DNA of 64,000 nt from Dyella psychrodurans. GTDB lineage: Bacteria > Pseudomonadota > Gammaproteobacteria > Xanthomonadales > Rhodanobacteraceae. Made by a program: the position numbers and the translations under genes. Each line of letters opens with the position of its first letter. The stretch's first letter is position 1. Of the stretch, positions 43,039 to 52,838 are shown piece after piece. Under the pieces are notes generated by a model. It had not been told where the DNA came from. It ran no database searches and saw only the letters and a program-made list of their open reading frames with translations. The stretch covers positions 310,001 through 374,000 of the forward strand of contig NZ_QRBF01000001.1 in the NCBI RefSeq assembly GCF_003363265.1, given 5' to 3'.

Positions 43039-46000
43039 ATGAATACCATCTATCGCATCGTCTGGAACGCCACCACGGGTAAGTGGGTGGTGGCATCCGA
43101 ATTGGCCAAGGGCCGCAAGAAGACTTCCCGCAAAACACTAGTCGGCGCGCTTGCTGTCGCACTGGCCGCATCCGCGCCGTTTGGCGCTGCGCTCGCTCAG
43201 GACAGCGGCACCGCCTGCACCACATCCGGTGGTCAGTCGGGCACGCTGAATGCTGCGGGTGTGTGTGAGGCGGATTTTGTTATCACGCCTTTGGATGCAA
43301 CGCTGCCGTCATCTCCCGGCATCGCGATAGGAAATGGTGGCGCGGTCACCACCAGCAATGCTAATGACATTGCCATTGGCAATGCGGCAAATGGAAGTTC
43401 AACGGCCGCTGCCTATCCGGCGATCGCTATTGGTTATGGGGCAACCGCTGACAATATGAACACCATTGCTCTCGGTACAGGGGCACAAGCTACCAATGGG
43501 GGCGCCATTGCTATTGGCAGTGGTGCTGATGCCTCAGGTTCTCTAGCCATGGCCTTGTACGGCACAGCCTCGGGCACTTCTTCTGTGAGCATGGGCACGG
43601 GCTCCAACGTGGGCGTGAACGGAGACTATTCGATGGCACTGGGTTACAACACCAGTGTGCTGAACAACAATTCGGTTGCCCTTGGTAGCCAGGCGTCCAC
43701 CAACGGTGCTGGCTCCACGGCGATCGGCGCCAATACCGCTGCCACTGGCCTTAAATCTATCGCCCTTGGTGGTTCAACGACGGCAGGTCAGGGAGCGATT
43801 GCCTCTATGATTCAATCCATCGCGGTCGGTGAGCTGAGTGCTTCAAATGCAAACCAGGCCGTAGCCATCGGTGCCAGTGCCAACATCGCTTCGACCGGCA
43901 CCGGCTCGGTAGCGTTGGGCACTAGCGCCAGTGCCAGCGTGGCCAACGCCGTCGCCCTCGGCGCAAACGCGGTGGCCGACCGTGCCAACACCGTATCGGT
44001 AGGCAGCGATGTCAGCGGCTCGGCCTTTACCCGCCAGATCGTCAACGTGGGCGCCGGTACGCAAGCTAACGATGCCGTCAATGTCAGCCAGCTCACGCCC
44101 GTAGTGAGTGCGCTGGGCGGCGGAGCCTCGATTAACGCAGCGACGGGTGCGGTCACCGGCCCGACCTACGAGCTAGCCAACGGCGGCACGCAAACCACCA
44201 TCGGCGCCGCGCTGGGTGCGCTTGACAGCAGCCTCACGACGACGAACACCAACGTCTCCACCAACACGGCTAACATCGCGACCAACACCAGCAACATCGC
44301 CACCAACACGGCGAACATCGCCACCAACACCACCAATATCAGCAACCTCGCCGATCAGATCAGCAGCGGCAGCGTGGGTCTGGTGCAACAGGCCTCGACC
44401 GGGGCGAACCTGACGGTGGGCGCCAACACCAATGGCACCGTGGTGAACTTCACCGGCACGGCCGGCACCCGCACGCTGACTGGCGTGACGGCGGGCAATC
44501 TGTCCTCGACGAGCACCGACGCGGTGAACGGCTCGCAGTTGTTTGCCACCAACGAAAACGTGGCGACGAACACGGCCGACATTGCGACGAACACGGCCAA
44601 CATCGCGACCAACACCAGCAATATCGCCACCAACACGGCGAATATCGCGACGAACACGGCCAACATCGCCAGCAACACCACCAGCATCACGAACCTGGAT
44701 GGGCGTGTGACGCAGAACACCAGCGACATCAATGACCTCGCCGATCAGATCGGCAGCGGCACGGTGGGTCTGGTGCAGCAGAGCGCCGCCGGTGCGAACC
44801 TGACCGTGGGTGCGAACACCGACGGCACGACAGTGGACTTCACCGGCACGGCCGGCACTCGCACGCTGACTGGCGTGACGGCGGGCAATCTGTCCTCGAC
44901 GAGCACCGACGCGGTGAACGGCTCGCAGTTGTTTGCCACCAATGAAAACGTGGCGACCAACACGGCGAACATTGCGACGAACACCGCCAACATCGCGACC
45001 AACACCAGCAACATTGCCACCAACACGGCGAATATCGCGACGAACACGGCCAACATCGCCACCAACACCAGCGACATCAGCAGCCTCGCCGATCAGATCG
45101 GCAGCGGCACCGTGGGTCTGGTGCAGCAGGCGTCGGCCGGGGCGAACCTGACCGTGGGCGCGAACACCGACGGCAGCACGGTGGATTTCACCGGCACGGC
45201 CGGTGCGCGCACCTTGACGGGTGTGGCCAATGGCAACGTGTCGGCCGCCAGCCTGGATGCGGTGAACGGCTCGCAGCTCTACGGCGTGTCCGAAAGCGTG
45301 GCCTCCGCGCTGGGCGGCGGCTCGACGGTGAACGCCGACGGCTCGATCAGCGCGCCGAGCTACAGCGTGGGCGGCACCACCGTGAACAGCATCGGTGGTG
45401 CGATCAGCAACATCGACGGCCGCGTGACGCAGAACAGCAGCGACATCTCGGATCTCAACGACCAGATCAGCAGCGGTACCGTGGGCCTGGTGCAGCAGAG
45501 TCCGACCACCGGCAACCTGACGGTGGGCGCGAACACGGGTGGCGCTTCGGTGGACTTCACCGGCACGTCCGGCCCGCGTGTGCTGACTGGCGTGGCCAAC
45601 GGCACGGGCGATACCGATGCGGCAACGATCGCGCAGCTGAAGGCGATGGGCTTGTTCGACCCGAACTCCAACCTGCCACTCGCGGCCGTGGTGTACGACG
45701 GCGTCGACCTGTCGAGCGTGACCTTCGGCGGCAGTAACGGCACTTTGCTCAACAACGTGGCGCCGGGCCTGATTGCCTCGGGCAGCATGCAGGCGGTGAA
45801 CGGTAGCCAGCTGTTCGACCTGCAGCAGACCTTCCAGAGCCAGTTCAGCCTGCTCAATGGCCAGTACGCCTCCCTGGATGGTCGCTTGACCACGATCGAG
45901 CAGGGTGTTGCCGACGGCAGCATCGGCGGTCCGGTACCCTCGCCGGGCCCGGGCACCGACAGCACCCAGGTGGGTAACGGTGCGAACGCTTCCGGTACCA

Positions 46001-46680
46001 ACAGCACGGCCGTAGGCAACGGCGCGGTGGCATCGGGCGACAACAGCACCGCTACCGGCGCTGGCTCGCAAGCAACGGGAAGCAACAGCACGGCCACCGG
46101 CGCGGGCTCGGTCGCTTCAGGCAGCAACAGCACGGCCAATGGCGCCAATGCAGTGGCCTCCGGCAGTGGCAGCACGGCAGTGGGTGAAAGCGCTTCAGCC
46201 ACGGGGACCAACAGCACTGCGCTGGGTTCCAACTCCAGCGCCACGGGCAACAACTCCGTAGCACTGGGTGCGGGTTCGGTGGCGGATCGCGACAACACGG
46301 TCTCGGTCGGTTCGCCGGGCAACGAGCGCCAGATCACCAACGTGGCTGCCGGTACGCAGCGCACGGATGCCGCCAACTGGGGCCAGGTGCAGGATGCCGT
46401 CAATGGTGTGCAGAACTGGGCCAACCAGAAGTTCACGCAGATGGACAAGCGCATCAACGGCATGGGTGCGATGAGCGCCGCCTACGGCCAGATGGCCTTC
46501 AGCGCGCAAGGCATCGACAAGCCCAACAGAATGGGTGTGGGCGTGGGCATGCAAAACGGCCAGTCGGCCATCGCCGTGGGTTACTCGCGGCAGATCAAGC
46601 CGAACTTGAACCTGTCGTTCGGTGGCTCGGCTTCGGCTAACGATGTGTCGGTCGGTGCAGGCATGTCCTTCGGCTGGTAA
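43039..46680 (+). CDS. trimeric autotransporter adhesin (YadA-like) with two head domains
   Basis: This 1213-residue surface adhesin starts with an extended signal peptide ([20 protein letters not shown], then [17 protein letters not shown], cleavage near residue 53). Head 1, residues about 95-330, is built of YadA-type repeats such as [12 protein letters not shown]. Neck motifs with DAVNGSQLF recur. The stalk (about 345-970) contains heptads with Ile or Val at a and Asn at d (IATNTAN). A second head (about 975-1090) has repeats like [14 protein letters not shown], then a neck. The C-terminal membrane anchor (about 1125-1213) ends [10 protein letters not shown] terminator follows the stop. 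Confidence 0.95.
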   Translation: MNTIYRIVWNATTGKWVVASELAKGRKKTSRKTLVGALAVALAASAPFGAALAQDSGTACTTSGGQSGTLNAAGVCEADFVITPLDATLPSSPGIAIGNGGAVTTSNANDIAIGNAANGSSTAAAYPAIAIGYGATADNMNTIALGTGAQATNGGAIAIGSGADASGSLAMALYGTASGTSSVSMGTGSNVGVNGDYSMALGYNTSVLNNNSVALGSQASTNGAGSTAIGANTAATGLKSIALGGSTTAGQGAIASMIQSIAVGELSASNANQAVAIGASANIASTGTGSVALGTSASASVANAVALGANAVADRANTVSVGSDVSGSAFTRQIVNVGAGTQANDAVNVSQLTPVVSALGGGASINAATGAVTGPTYELANGGTQTTIGAALGALDSSLTTTNTNVSTNTANIATNTSNIATNTANIATNTTNISNLADQISSGSVGLVQQASTGANLTVGANTNGTVVNFTGTAGTRTLTGVTAGNLSSTSTDAVNGSQLFATNENVATNTADIATNTANIATNTSNIATNTANIATNTANIASNTTSITNLDGRVTQNTSDINDLADQIGSGTVGLVQQSAAGANLTVGANTDGTTVDFTGTAGTRTLTGVTAGNLSSTSTDAVNGSQLFATNENVATNTANIATNTANIATNTSNIATNTANIATNTANIATNTSDISSLADQIGSGTVGLVQQASAGANLTVGANTDGSTVDFTGTAGARTLTGVANGNVSAASLDAVNGSQLYGVSESVASALGGGSTVNADGSISAPSYSVGGTTVNSIGGAISNIDGRVTQNSSDISDLNDQISSGTVGLVQQSPTTGNLTVGANTGGASVDFTGTSGPRVLTGVANGTGDTDAATIAQLKAMGLFDPNSNLPLAAVVYDGVDLSSVTFGGSNGTLLNNVAPGLIASGSMQAVNGSQLFDLQQTFQSQFSLLNGQYASLDGRLTTIEQGVADGSIGGPVPSPGPGTDSTQVGNGANASGTNSTAVGNGAVASGDNSTATGAGSQATGSNSTATGAGSVASGSNSTANGANAVASGSGSTAVGESASATGTNSTALGSNSSATGNNSVALGAGSVADRDNTVSVGSPGNERQITNVAAGTQRTDAANWGQVQDAVNGVQNWANQKFTQMDKRINGMGAMSAAYGQMAFSAQGIDKPNRMGVGVGMQNGQSAIAVGYSRQIKPNLNLSFGGSASANDVSVGAGMSFGW
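44401..45079 (+). repeat. near-identical direct repeats in the adhesin stalk
   Basis: Segment 44401-44689 is repeated at 44791-45079, exactly 390 bases (130 codons) downstream, with roughly nine of ten bases identical. A core of about 100 bases (44449-44552 against 44839-44942) differs at only two positions or fewer. Inside each copy, 21-base units encode the NIATNTA heptad. Recombination between copies would remove or add 130 residues without a frameshift. Confidence 0.9.
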
Positions 46681-46806
46681 AACCCAGGCGTTACCGGCAA
46701 CCCGCAAGGCGATGTCGGTGGGGGCTTCGGTGCCTCGATGATGAGGTCACCGAAGTCATGTGTCAGCGGCGAAGGCGTGCTTCCTGGTGAGCCTTCGCCG
46801 ATTGTC

Positions 46807-46834
46807 CCGGGCGCTTCGGCGCCCGGTTTTTTTT
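46807..46834 (+). terminator. adhesin terminator
   Basis: CCGGGCGC and GCGCCCGG form an 8-base stem on a TTCG tetraloop, followed by eight T. It lies 126 bases after the adhesin stop and just before the convergent oxidoreductase gene. Confidence 0.92.
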
Positions 46835-46844
46835 GCCTGTCGCG

Positions 46845-47852
46845 CTACCAGCGCAACAAAAGCTTTCCGATATGCGTGCTGCTTTCCATCAAGGCATGCG
46901 CACCTGCAGCGTCGCTGGCTGGAAATACTTCGTGTATCACAGGGCGCAGACGTCCTTCCGCGAAGAGCGGCCATACGTTGTCATGCAACTTGGCAGCGAT
47001 GGCGGATTTGAATTCGACCGATCGCGGCCGCAAGGTGGAGCCGGTCATGCTGATGCGACGATGCATCAGCTTGCCGGCATCCAGCTTTGCGTTGGTACCG
47101 CCTAGCGTGGCGATGATGACCAGGCGGCCATCGTAAGCCAGCGCATCGATTTCGCGCGCGACGTAATCACCAGCGACCATATCCAGAATCACATTCACGC
47201 CACGGCCTTCGGTCATGGCCTTCACGCGTTCGACGAAATCCTCAGTGCGGTAATTGATGGCGCGAGCGCCGAGTGCTTCGCAGGCGCGGCATTTCTCATC
47301 GTTGCCGGCGGTGGCGAATACCGGGTGTCCCAACGCATGCGCCAATTGAATGGCGGTTACGCCAATGCCGCTGGAGCCGCCCTGAACCAGCAGGCTTTCC
47401 GGTGCGCCCGCTTGGTCACGCCCCAAGCCACCGCGATCGAAAACATTGCTCCACACCGTGAAATAGTTTTCCGGCAACGATGCGGCTTCAAGCGCATTCA
47501 TGCCCGACGGAACCGGCAGGCATTGGCCCAAGGGCGCTACCGCGTATTCCGCGTAACCGCCACCGGCCAACAAAGCACAAACCGCATCGCCGGGTTTGAG
47601 CCCAAACGGATTGTGGCCGCTGAAATCGCCATTCACCAATTCGCCCACCACTTCCAGGCCGGGGAGGTCGGAAGCTCCGGGCGGCGGAGCGTAATGTCCG
47701 GCGCGCTGAAACACATCGGGCCTGTTGACGCCCGATGCGGCTACCTTGATCAACACTTCGCCTGTGCGAGGCTGCGGGATGGAGCGCCGAGTCAGCCGCA
47801 ACACATCCGGGCCACCGGGATGAGCGATTTCGATGGCTTGCATGTTTGTCAT
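46845..47852 (-). CDS. NAD(P)H:quinone oxidoreductase, PIG3-like (MDR family)
   Basis: The protein, 335 residues from ATG 47852, belongs to the zinc-free medium-chain reductases. The GroES-like N-terminus has MQAIEIAHPGGPDVL, KVAASGVNRPDVFQRAGHY and DLPGLEVVGEL. The nucleotide-binding loop is LLVQGGSSGIGVTAIQLA. The pattern is that of the PIG3/TIGR02824 group, which reduces quinones or enones. An upstream in-frame ATG at 47888 adds 12 residues without a family match; ATG 47843 is also possible. Confidence 0.88.
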   Translation of the reverse strand: MTNMQAIEIAHPGGPDVLRLTRRSIPQPRTGEVLIKVAASGVNRPDVFQRAGHYAPPPGASDLPGLEVVGELVNGDFSGHNPFGLKPGDAVCALLAGGGYAEYAVAPLGQCLPVPSGMNALEAASLPENYFTVWSNVFDRGGLGRDQAGAPESLLVQGGSSGIGVTAIQLAHALGHPVFATAGNDEKCRACEALGARAINYRTEDFVERVKAMTEGRGVNVILDMVAGDYVAREIDALAYDGRLVIIATLGGTNAKLDAGKLMHRRISMTGSTLRPRSVEFKSAIAAKLHDNVWPLFAEGRLRPVIHEVFPASDAAGAHALMESSTHIGKLLLRW

Positions 47853-48026
47853 AGCGACAGGCCTTGCGAGACAGTGATGGAATGACACGCTTGACCGCCG
47901 TTGCGGCGGATCGTCCCATCATGGCGTTGAATGCGTGCAACGCAAGGTTCTTGCTGTACTCGCCCGCTGAATCATGGCGACACGGTATCGCTGACACCGT
48001 GTCGCCCGGGGCAAACGCCATACGAA

Positions 48027-48728
48027 TTATTGTGCGGTATCGACAAGCACCAATTCGGCATCTTCCAGTGCTTTCACTTCCAGCGACGGCTCGTTGAGGA
48101 TCGCCGCACCGTCACGAGCATCGAGTTTGATGCCGTTGATTTCAACGGAGCCTTTGGCCGGCACCAGGTAAGCGTAGCGATTTTTCTCCAGCGGATAGCG
48201 CGTGGTTTCACCCGCTTTGAGCGTAGCGCCGAGCACGCGTGCGTTGGTGCGCAGGGGCAGGGCGTCGGTGTCTTCCTTGAAGCCGCTGGCCAGGGCCACG
48301 AAGCGCCCTGAGCGTTCGCCGGCCGGGAAGGGTTTGGCACCCCATGTCGGCGGCTGCCCGTGCTCATCCGGAATAATCCAGATCTGAAAGATACGTGTGG
48401 CGCCCGGCTCCAGGTTGTATTCGCTATGTGTGATGCCGGTACCGGCACTCATCACCTGCACATCGCCCGCTTCCGTGCGGCCCTCGTTGCCGAGGCTGTC
48501 GCGATGGGTGATGGCGCCTTCGCGCACGTACGTGATGATTTCCATATCCGCATGCGGATGTGGCGGGAAGCCGGTCTGCGAAGCGATGGTGTCATCGTTC
48601 CACACTCGCAGCGCACCCCAGCCCATGCGGCGGCCGTCGTGGTAGTTGGAAAATGAAAAATGATGCTTGGCCTTGAGCCAGCCGTGATCGGCTCCGCCAA
48701 GGCTGCTGAAGGGGCGACGTTCGATCAT
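48027..48728 (-). CDS. pirin family protein (YhhW-like)
   Basis: The 233-residue protein has two cupin barrels. The metal-binding histidines sit in GFPPHPHADMEIITYVREG and TGITHSEYN; the latter also supplies the conserved Glu. The length matches E. coli YhhW (231), a quercetin 2,3-dioxygenase in vitro. The start MIERRPFSSLGGADHGWLKA is typical. It stands alone between the quinone oxidoreductase and the secreted repeat protein. Its physiological substrate is unknown. Confidence 0.92.
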   Translation of the reverse strand: MIERRPFSSLGGADHGWLKAKHHFSFSNYHDGRRMGWGALRVWNDDTIASQTGFPPHPHADMEIITYVREGAITHRDSLGNEGRTEAGDVQVMSAGTGITHSEYNLEPGATRIFQIWIIPDEHGQPPTWGAKPFPAGERSGRFVALASGFKEDTDALPLRTNARVLGATLKAGETTRYPLEKNRYAYLVPAKGSVEINGIKLDARDGAAILNEPSLEVKALEDAELVLVDTAQ

Positions 48729-48877
48729 GAGAGCACCTGTAACCTTGTGGTTGTGATGGCACCCAACATAAGGCCAGGCATGATTTTGGGTAGCACCTGG
48801 TTTGGAAACAGTGTGTTGTCCGGGCGAACCATGGCGAGGCGCGGCGGCTGGCCAACCGCGCCTCGAGCCGGGATCTT

Positions 48878-49669
48878 TTATTGCTTGTCGGCCACGAAGG
48901 TCGTTGTCGTGCCGCGCAATTTGTCGTGGAAAACAACGCTCATGGTCTTGCCGTCGGGTGCGATTTTCACTTCCGCGATGGCGACGGGTTTTCCATTCCG
49001 CTTGTCCGTTTCCGTGAAGCTGCTCGTCCCGGTTTTCATCACCGTCACACTGGAGATGCCCGGGTCGCCTTTGTATGGGGCCTCGGTGCCGTCCATTTTG
49101 GCGCTGTAGGACTGGCCGGTCTGGGTGGTCATGTTGAGATGATCGCCGTCGACCTTGAAGGTCATGATCAGGCCGTTGTCGGACATGCTTTGCATCTTGG
49201 TGTTGCGCCACGAACCGGATACGGCATGCGAGCCGGCGGGACCCGGCGCAACGAGTGAGAGCGTCGCCTTGCCGCTGACGGGCGCGGTGTTGGTGTCGCT
49301 GCTGTCGGTGAAGTCCACCGCCGCAGTCTTGCCATCGGCCGACACGGCAATCGTGGAAGTGGCTACGACTTTGCCGTTCTTTTTGTCGGTTTCCTGAATC
49401 GTGTGGTCGTCTACGACTTTGATGGCGACCGAATCGTAGTAGGGATGACCCGTGACGCTGTGGTCATCTCCGTCGGCCTTGACGGTGATGGGAGGCGTGC
49501 ACGTCTTGCATTGGTAAACGCCGTTCTGCAGCACCAGCACATCGGGCTTGGCCGACATCTGCACTTTGTTGAGGTTGATCTTCCACGTTCCGTCGAAAGC
49601 GTTTTGCGCCATCGCGAACGCCGGCAGCAGGGAAACCAGTGCGACCCCAAACAACAATGACTTTTTCAT
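48878..49669 (-). CDS. secreted protein with an internal duplication, function unknown
   Basis: The 263-residue protein has a Sec signal (MKKSLLFGVALVSLLPAFAM, cleavage after AMA near residue 21). The mature part begins FDGTWKINLNKVQMSAKPD. Two similar units follow. One contains DHTIQETDKKNGKVVATSTI and SADGKTAAVDFTD. The other contains SSFTETDKRNGKPVAIAEV and APDGKTMSVVFHD. Both resemble lipocalin-like beta repeats. A CxxC pair (QCKTCTPP) occurs only in the first unit. It is probably periplasmic; no binding partner is evident. Confidence 0.8.
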   Translation of the reverse strand: MKKSLLFGVALVSLLPAFAMAQNAFDGTWKINLNKVQMSAKPDVLVLQNGVYQCKTCTPPITVKADGDDHSVTGHPYYDSVAIKVVDDHTIQETDKKNGKVVATSTIAVSADGKTAAVDFTDSSDTNTAPVSGKATLSLVAPGPAGSHAVSGSWRNTKMQSMSDNGLIMTFKVDGDHLNMTTQTGQSYSAKMDGTEAPYKGDPGISSVTVMKTGTSSFTETDKRNGKPVAIAEVKIAPDGKTMSVVFHDKLRGTTTTFVADKQ

Positions 49670-49816
49670 CGTCGATCCTCCTTAGGGTTGGTTGGTACCG
49701 GGTTCTTCGGAAACGCCGCAGAAACGCCCCTGCCGCTCGTCTTGCGTCCGGGTGAGATTCCCAGTCTTTTCGAATGTACGCTGATGCGTGTCAAACAGGT
49801 AGTGGCCGAATGTTTC

Positions 49817-51286
49817 TCAGTGAGAACCTTCGGCCGTCGACCCGGACCGGCGGTGTCCGCTCATTTCGTGCCCCGCATCGGGCGCGAAGGCTCGATGCCA
49901 GCGCGTGGAGCTCAGCGATATCAGGGTGACGATCAGGAAGGCCACCGAAAAATTCAGTCGACTGGGCTCGGTATTGTGGCTTGCAGCCATGGCGAGCTTG
50001 AGAATGAGCGCCCCGCAACACACGCCCACCGACAGCATCAACTGCTGCAAGGTGGAATAGAAACTGTTGGCGGCGCTCATGCGATCGGTAGGCACGGCCT
50101 CGTAGGCGATGGTGTTGTAGGCGGCGAACTGGAACGACATCACGATGCCGCAACAGGTCAACAAACCGAACATCAGCCAGAACGGCCAGTCGGCCTGGAA
50201 AAAGGCGCAGATGGCGTAGCTCATGCTGGCCAGCACGCCGTTGTAAACCATGGCGCGGCGGAAGCCGATGCGGCGCAATATACGTGTGGTGAGAACGCGC
50301 GCCAACAGTGCGCCCAGGGAAATGGCGAGGATCAACTGGCCGCTGCGCAAGGCGGAAAAACCAAGACCGATTTGCAGCAACAGCGGTAGCAGGAACGGTT
50401 GCGCGCCCTGGGTGATGCGCATCAGCGAACCGGAGATCACCGACAGGCGGAAGGAATCGATGCGCAGCAAGGTGAGATCCACCGCCGGGTTGGCACAGCG
50501 TCGCGCATGCCACACATAAGCCAGGCATCCTGCCGCGCCGATGGCGACGAGCAACATGGCGTTGCGCATGTCGGTGTTCTGGCCGAACAGCTCCAGCCCG
50601 AACAACGAGCACGACAAACCGACGCTGCAGAGCGCAAAGCCTAGCCAGTCGAAGCGCGCCGGCTTCGTCAAACAGCCAACGACGGGAATGTACCGCCGTA
50701 CCAGCCAGTAACCCAGTACGCCGATCGGTACGTTGATGTAGAAGATCCATCGCCAGTCGAAGTACTCGACGATGAAGCCGCCGAGCGGCGGCCCGGCCAT
50801 GGTGCCAAGGATGGCCGGTATCAGCGTCCACATCATGGACGACACCAGATGGCGGCGCTCCACGGTGCGCAGGATCACCAGTCGTCCCACCGGCGCCATC
50901 ATGGCGCCGCCGGTGCCTTGCAGCAGCCGCGCCGCCACCATCATCGGCAGTGTCTTGGTCAGCGAACACAGGATCGAGCCGATGATGAACACCACGATGG
51001 AGCTGTTGAACACGCGCTTGGCGCCGAAGCGATCCGACATCGCGCCGCTGACGGGAATCAGGATCGCCAAGGCAAGCAGGTAACTGGTGACGGCCACGCT
51101 CATCGCGGGTGCGGAGACGTGGAAATCGCGGGCCATCGTCGGCAATGCCGTCGCCAGCACGGTGCCGTCCATCTGCTCGAGGAAGATCGCGCAGCCTACG
51201 ATCAGGGATGTTACGCGGTAATCGGGAAGCACCGGCACAGAAGCAGTCGGCGTGTCTGGATTTTCCTCACTCTGCAGGGATACCAC
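49817..51286 (-). CDS. DHA2-family MFS drug transporter (second)
   Basis: The 489-residue protein is read from GTG 51286 with AAGGA just upstream; an in-frame GTG ten codons earlier is possible. It has about 14 helices with EQMDGTVLATALPTMARDF, MSDRFGAKRVFN and AARLLQGTGGAMMAPVGR. It resembles the transporter at 35843-37297 in layout and in the loop after helix 4. It could export drugs or amphipathic compounds; no regulator or adaptor is adjacent. Confidence 0.86.
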   Translation of the reverse strand: MVSLQSEENPDTPTASVPVLPDYRVTSLIVGCAIFLEQMDGTVLATALPTMARDFHVSAPAMSVAVTSYLLALAILIPVSGAMSDRFGAKRVFNSSIVVFIIGSILCSLTKTLPMMVAARLLQGTGGAMMAPVGRLVILRTVERRHLVSSMMWTLIPAILGTMAGPPLGGFIVEYFDWRWIFYINVPIGVLGYWLVRRYIPVVGCLTKPARFDWLGFALCSVGLSCSLFGLELFGQNTDMRNAMLLVAIGAAGCLAYVWHARRCANPAVDLTLLRIDSFRLSVISGSLMRITQGAQPFLLPLLLQIGLGFSALRSGQLILAISLGALLARVLTTRILRRIGFRRAMVYNGVLASMSYAICAFFQADWPFWLMFGLLTCCGIVMSFQFAAYNTIAYEAVPTDRMSAANSFYSTLQQLMLSVGVCCGALILKLAMAASHNTEPSRLNFSVAFLIVTLISLSSTRWHRAFAPDAGHEMSGHRRSGSTAEGSH

Positions 51287-51439
51287 GTCGCTTCCTTGAA
51301 CGAGCGCGCGAAGCACGGCAACACGGTTGCCGGTTGCGATCGTCGAGACATCGGCACATGGGGTATGTGCCGTAATGCGGGCATTATTCGACGCCTGCGC
51401 TATGTCATCAAGCGACCCATGTCGTCATTCCGGCAAGAA

Positions 51440-51475
51440 AACGGCGCCGTATGGCTACGGCGCCGTTCTCGTTCT
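51440..51475 (-). terminator. terminator of the beta-oxidation operon
   Basis: AACGGCGCCGTA and TACGGCGCCGTT form a perfect 12-base stem with the loop TGGC. Read on the minus strand, TTTTCTT follows the stem, just after the thiolase stop at 51494. Confidence 0.75.
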
Positions 51476-51493
51476 CGGCAGCGGTTTAGACGA

Positions 51494-52699
51494 TCAGACC
51501 GCTTCGAAAATACCCGCCGCACCCATACCCGTGCCGATGCACATGGTCACCATGCCGTACTTCTGCTTGCGACGGCGCAGGCCGTGCAGCAGGGTGGCGA
51601 CGCGGACGGCGCCGGTGGCGCCCAGCGGGTGACCGAGGGCGATGGCGCCGCCCAGCGGGTTCACCTTGGCCTGATCCAGGCCCAGATCGCCGATCACGGC
51701 CAGCGCCTGCGCGGCGAAGGCCTCGTTGAGTTCGATCCAGTCCAGCTGATCCTGCTTGATGCCGGTTGCCTTCAGCGCCTTCGGAATCGCTTCCTTCGGG
51801 CCGATGCCCATGATGTCCGGGCGCACGCCGGCGACGGAGTAGCCAACGAAGCGGGCGAGCGGGGTAAGGTTGTAGTCCTTGATCGCCTGTTCGCTGGCCA
51901 GCAGTACGGCACCCGCGCCGTCGGAGGTCTGCGAGGAGTTGCCGGCCGTCACCGTGCCGCCGAACTGGCCGTTGCGGAACACCGTCTTGAGCTTGGCGAG
52001 CACTTCCGGCGTGGTGCCGGCGCGCGGGCCTTCGTCGGTGTCGATCAGGCGGCTGTCGGTCTTGATGCCGCGCGTGGCGAGATCCGGGTAGTGGTCATCG
52101 AGCTTGAACGGCGTGATTTCTTCCTTGAATTCGCCGGTTGCGATGGCGGCCAGTGCACGGCGGTGGCTTTCCACCGAGAAGGCATCCTGCTGTTCGCGTG
52201 ACACTTTCCACTGCTTGGCGACGTTTTCGGCCGTGATGCCCATGCCGTAGGCAATGCCGATGTGTTCGTTGTCGAAGATGCCCGGGTTCATCGCCACCTT
52301 GTGGCCCATCATCGGCACCATGCTCATGCTTTCGGTACCGCCGGCGAGCATCAGATCCGCTTCGCCGAGTCGGATACGGTCGGCAGCCATCGCCACCGCC
52401 TGAAGGCCGGAAGAGCAGAAGCGGTTGATGGTGACGCCCGGCACGGTGTCCGGAAGGCCCGCCAGCAGCAGGCCAATGCGCGCCACGTTCATGCCTTGCT
52501 CGGCTTCCGGCATGGCGCAGCCAATGATGACGTCGCCGATGCGATGCGGATCGATGCCCGGCGCCTGCGCCATCACGGCGCGGATGACGTGGGCGAGCAT
52601 ATCGTCGGGACGGGTGTTGCGGAATACGCCGCGCGGCGCCTTGCCGACCGGGGTACGGGTGGCGGCGACGATGTAGGCGTCTTGCACTTGCTTGGTCAT
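51494..52699 (-). CDS. fadA: acetyl-CoA C-acyltransferase (thiolase)
   Basis: The 401-residue enzyme cleaves 3-ketoacyl-CoA, the last step of beta-oxidation. The nucleophilic Cys lies in NRFCSSGLQAVAM near residue 94. GGAIALGHPLGATGAVR holds the catalytic His, and CIGTGMGAAGIF near the end holds the second Cys. It lies 139 bases after the 3-hydroxyacyl-CoA dehydrogenase gene on the same strand, with a REP-like inverted repeat in the gap, and forms the last gene of the TetR-led operon. Confidence 0.93.
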   Translation of the reverse strand: MTKQVQDAYIVAATRTPVGKAPRGVFRNTRPDDMLAHVIRAVMAQAPGIDPHRIGDVIIGCAMPEAEQGMNVARIGLLLAGLPDTVPGVTINRFCSSGLQAVAMAADRIRLGEADLMLAGGTESMSMVPMMGHKVAMNPGIFDNEHIGIAYGMGITAENVAKQWKVSREQQDAFSVESHRRALAAIATGEFKEEITPFKLDDHYPDLATRGIKTDSRLIDTDEGPRAGTTPEVLAKLKTVFRNGQFGGTVTAGNSSQTSDGAGAVLLASEQAIKDYNLTPLARFVGYSVAGVRPDIMGIGPKEAIPKALKATGIKQDQLDWIELNEAFAAQALAVIGDLGLDQAKVNPLGGAIALGHPLGATGAVRVATLLHGLRRRKQKYGMVTMCIGTGMGAAGIFEAV

Positions 52700-52752
52700 G
52701 GTCTTTGCTCCGTGGCGTCGCGCAGTTCGCAGCGACGCGCTTTGGTTTTTTG

Positions 52753-52834
52753 CCGTCGTCCCGGCGAAAGCCGGGATCCAGTGTCTTTGATACGTTCGAA
52801 AGTCGCTGGGCCCTGGCTTTCGCCGGGGCGACGG
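52753..52834. repeat. REP-like inverted repeat pair between the two beta-oxidation genes
   Basis: The arm 52753-52781 (beginning CCGTCGTCCCGGCGAAAGCC) recurs inverted at 52806-52834 with few mismatches. The 82-base unit is the shape of a bacterial REP/BIME element. GGCGAAAGCC-type hairpins are common in Xanthomonadales intergenic DNA (from memory). It is the only such pair I found in this window. Confidence 0.75.
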
Positions 52835-52838
52835 GTGT

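Noticed and set aside
44230-45090. CRISPR-like regular short repeats
   Set aside because: The 21-base periodicity is in frame and encodes coiled-coil heptads of the adhesin; there are no unique spacers and no cas genes.
44173-46071. 632-codon frame antisense to the adhesin stalk
   Set aside because: A mirror of the stalk repeats; low-complexity Arg, Gly, Val and Ala.
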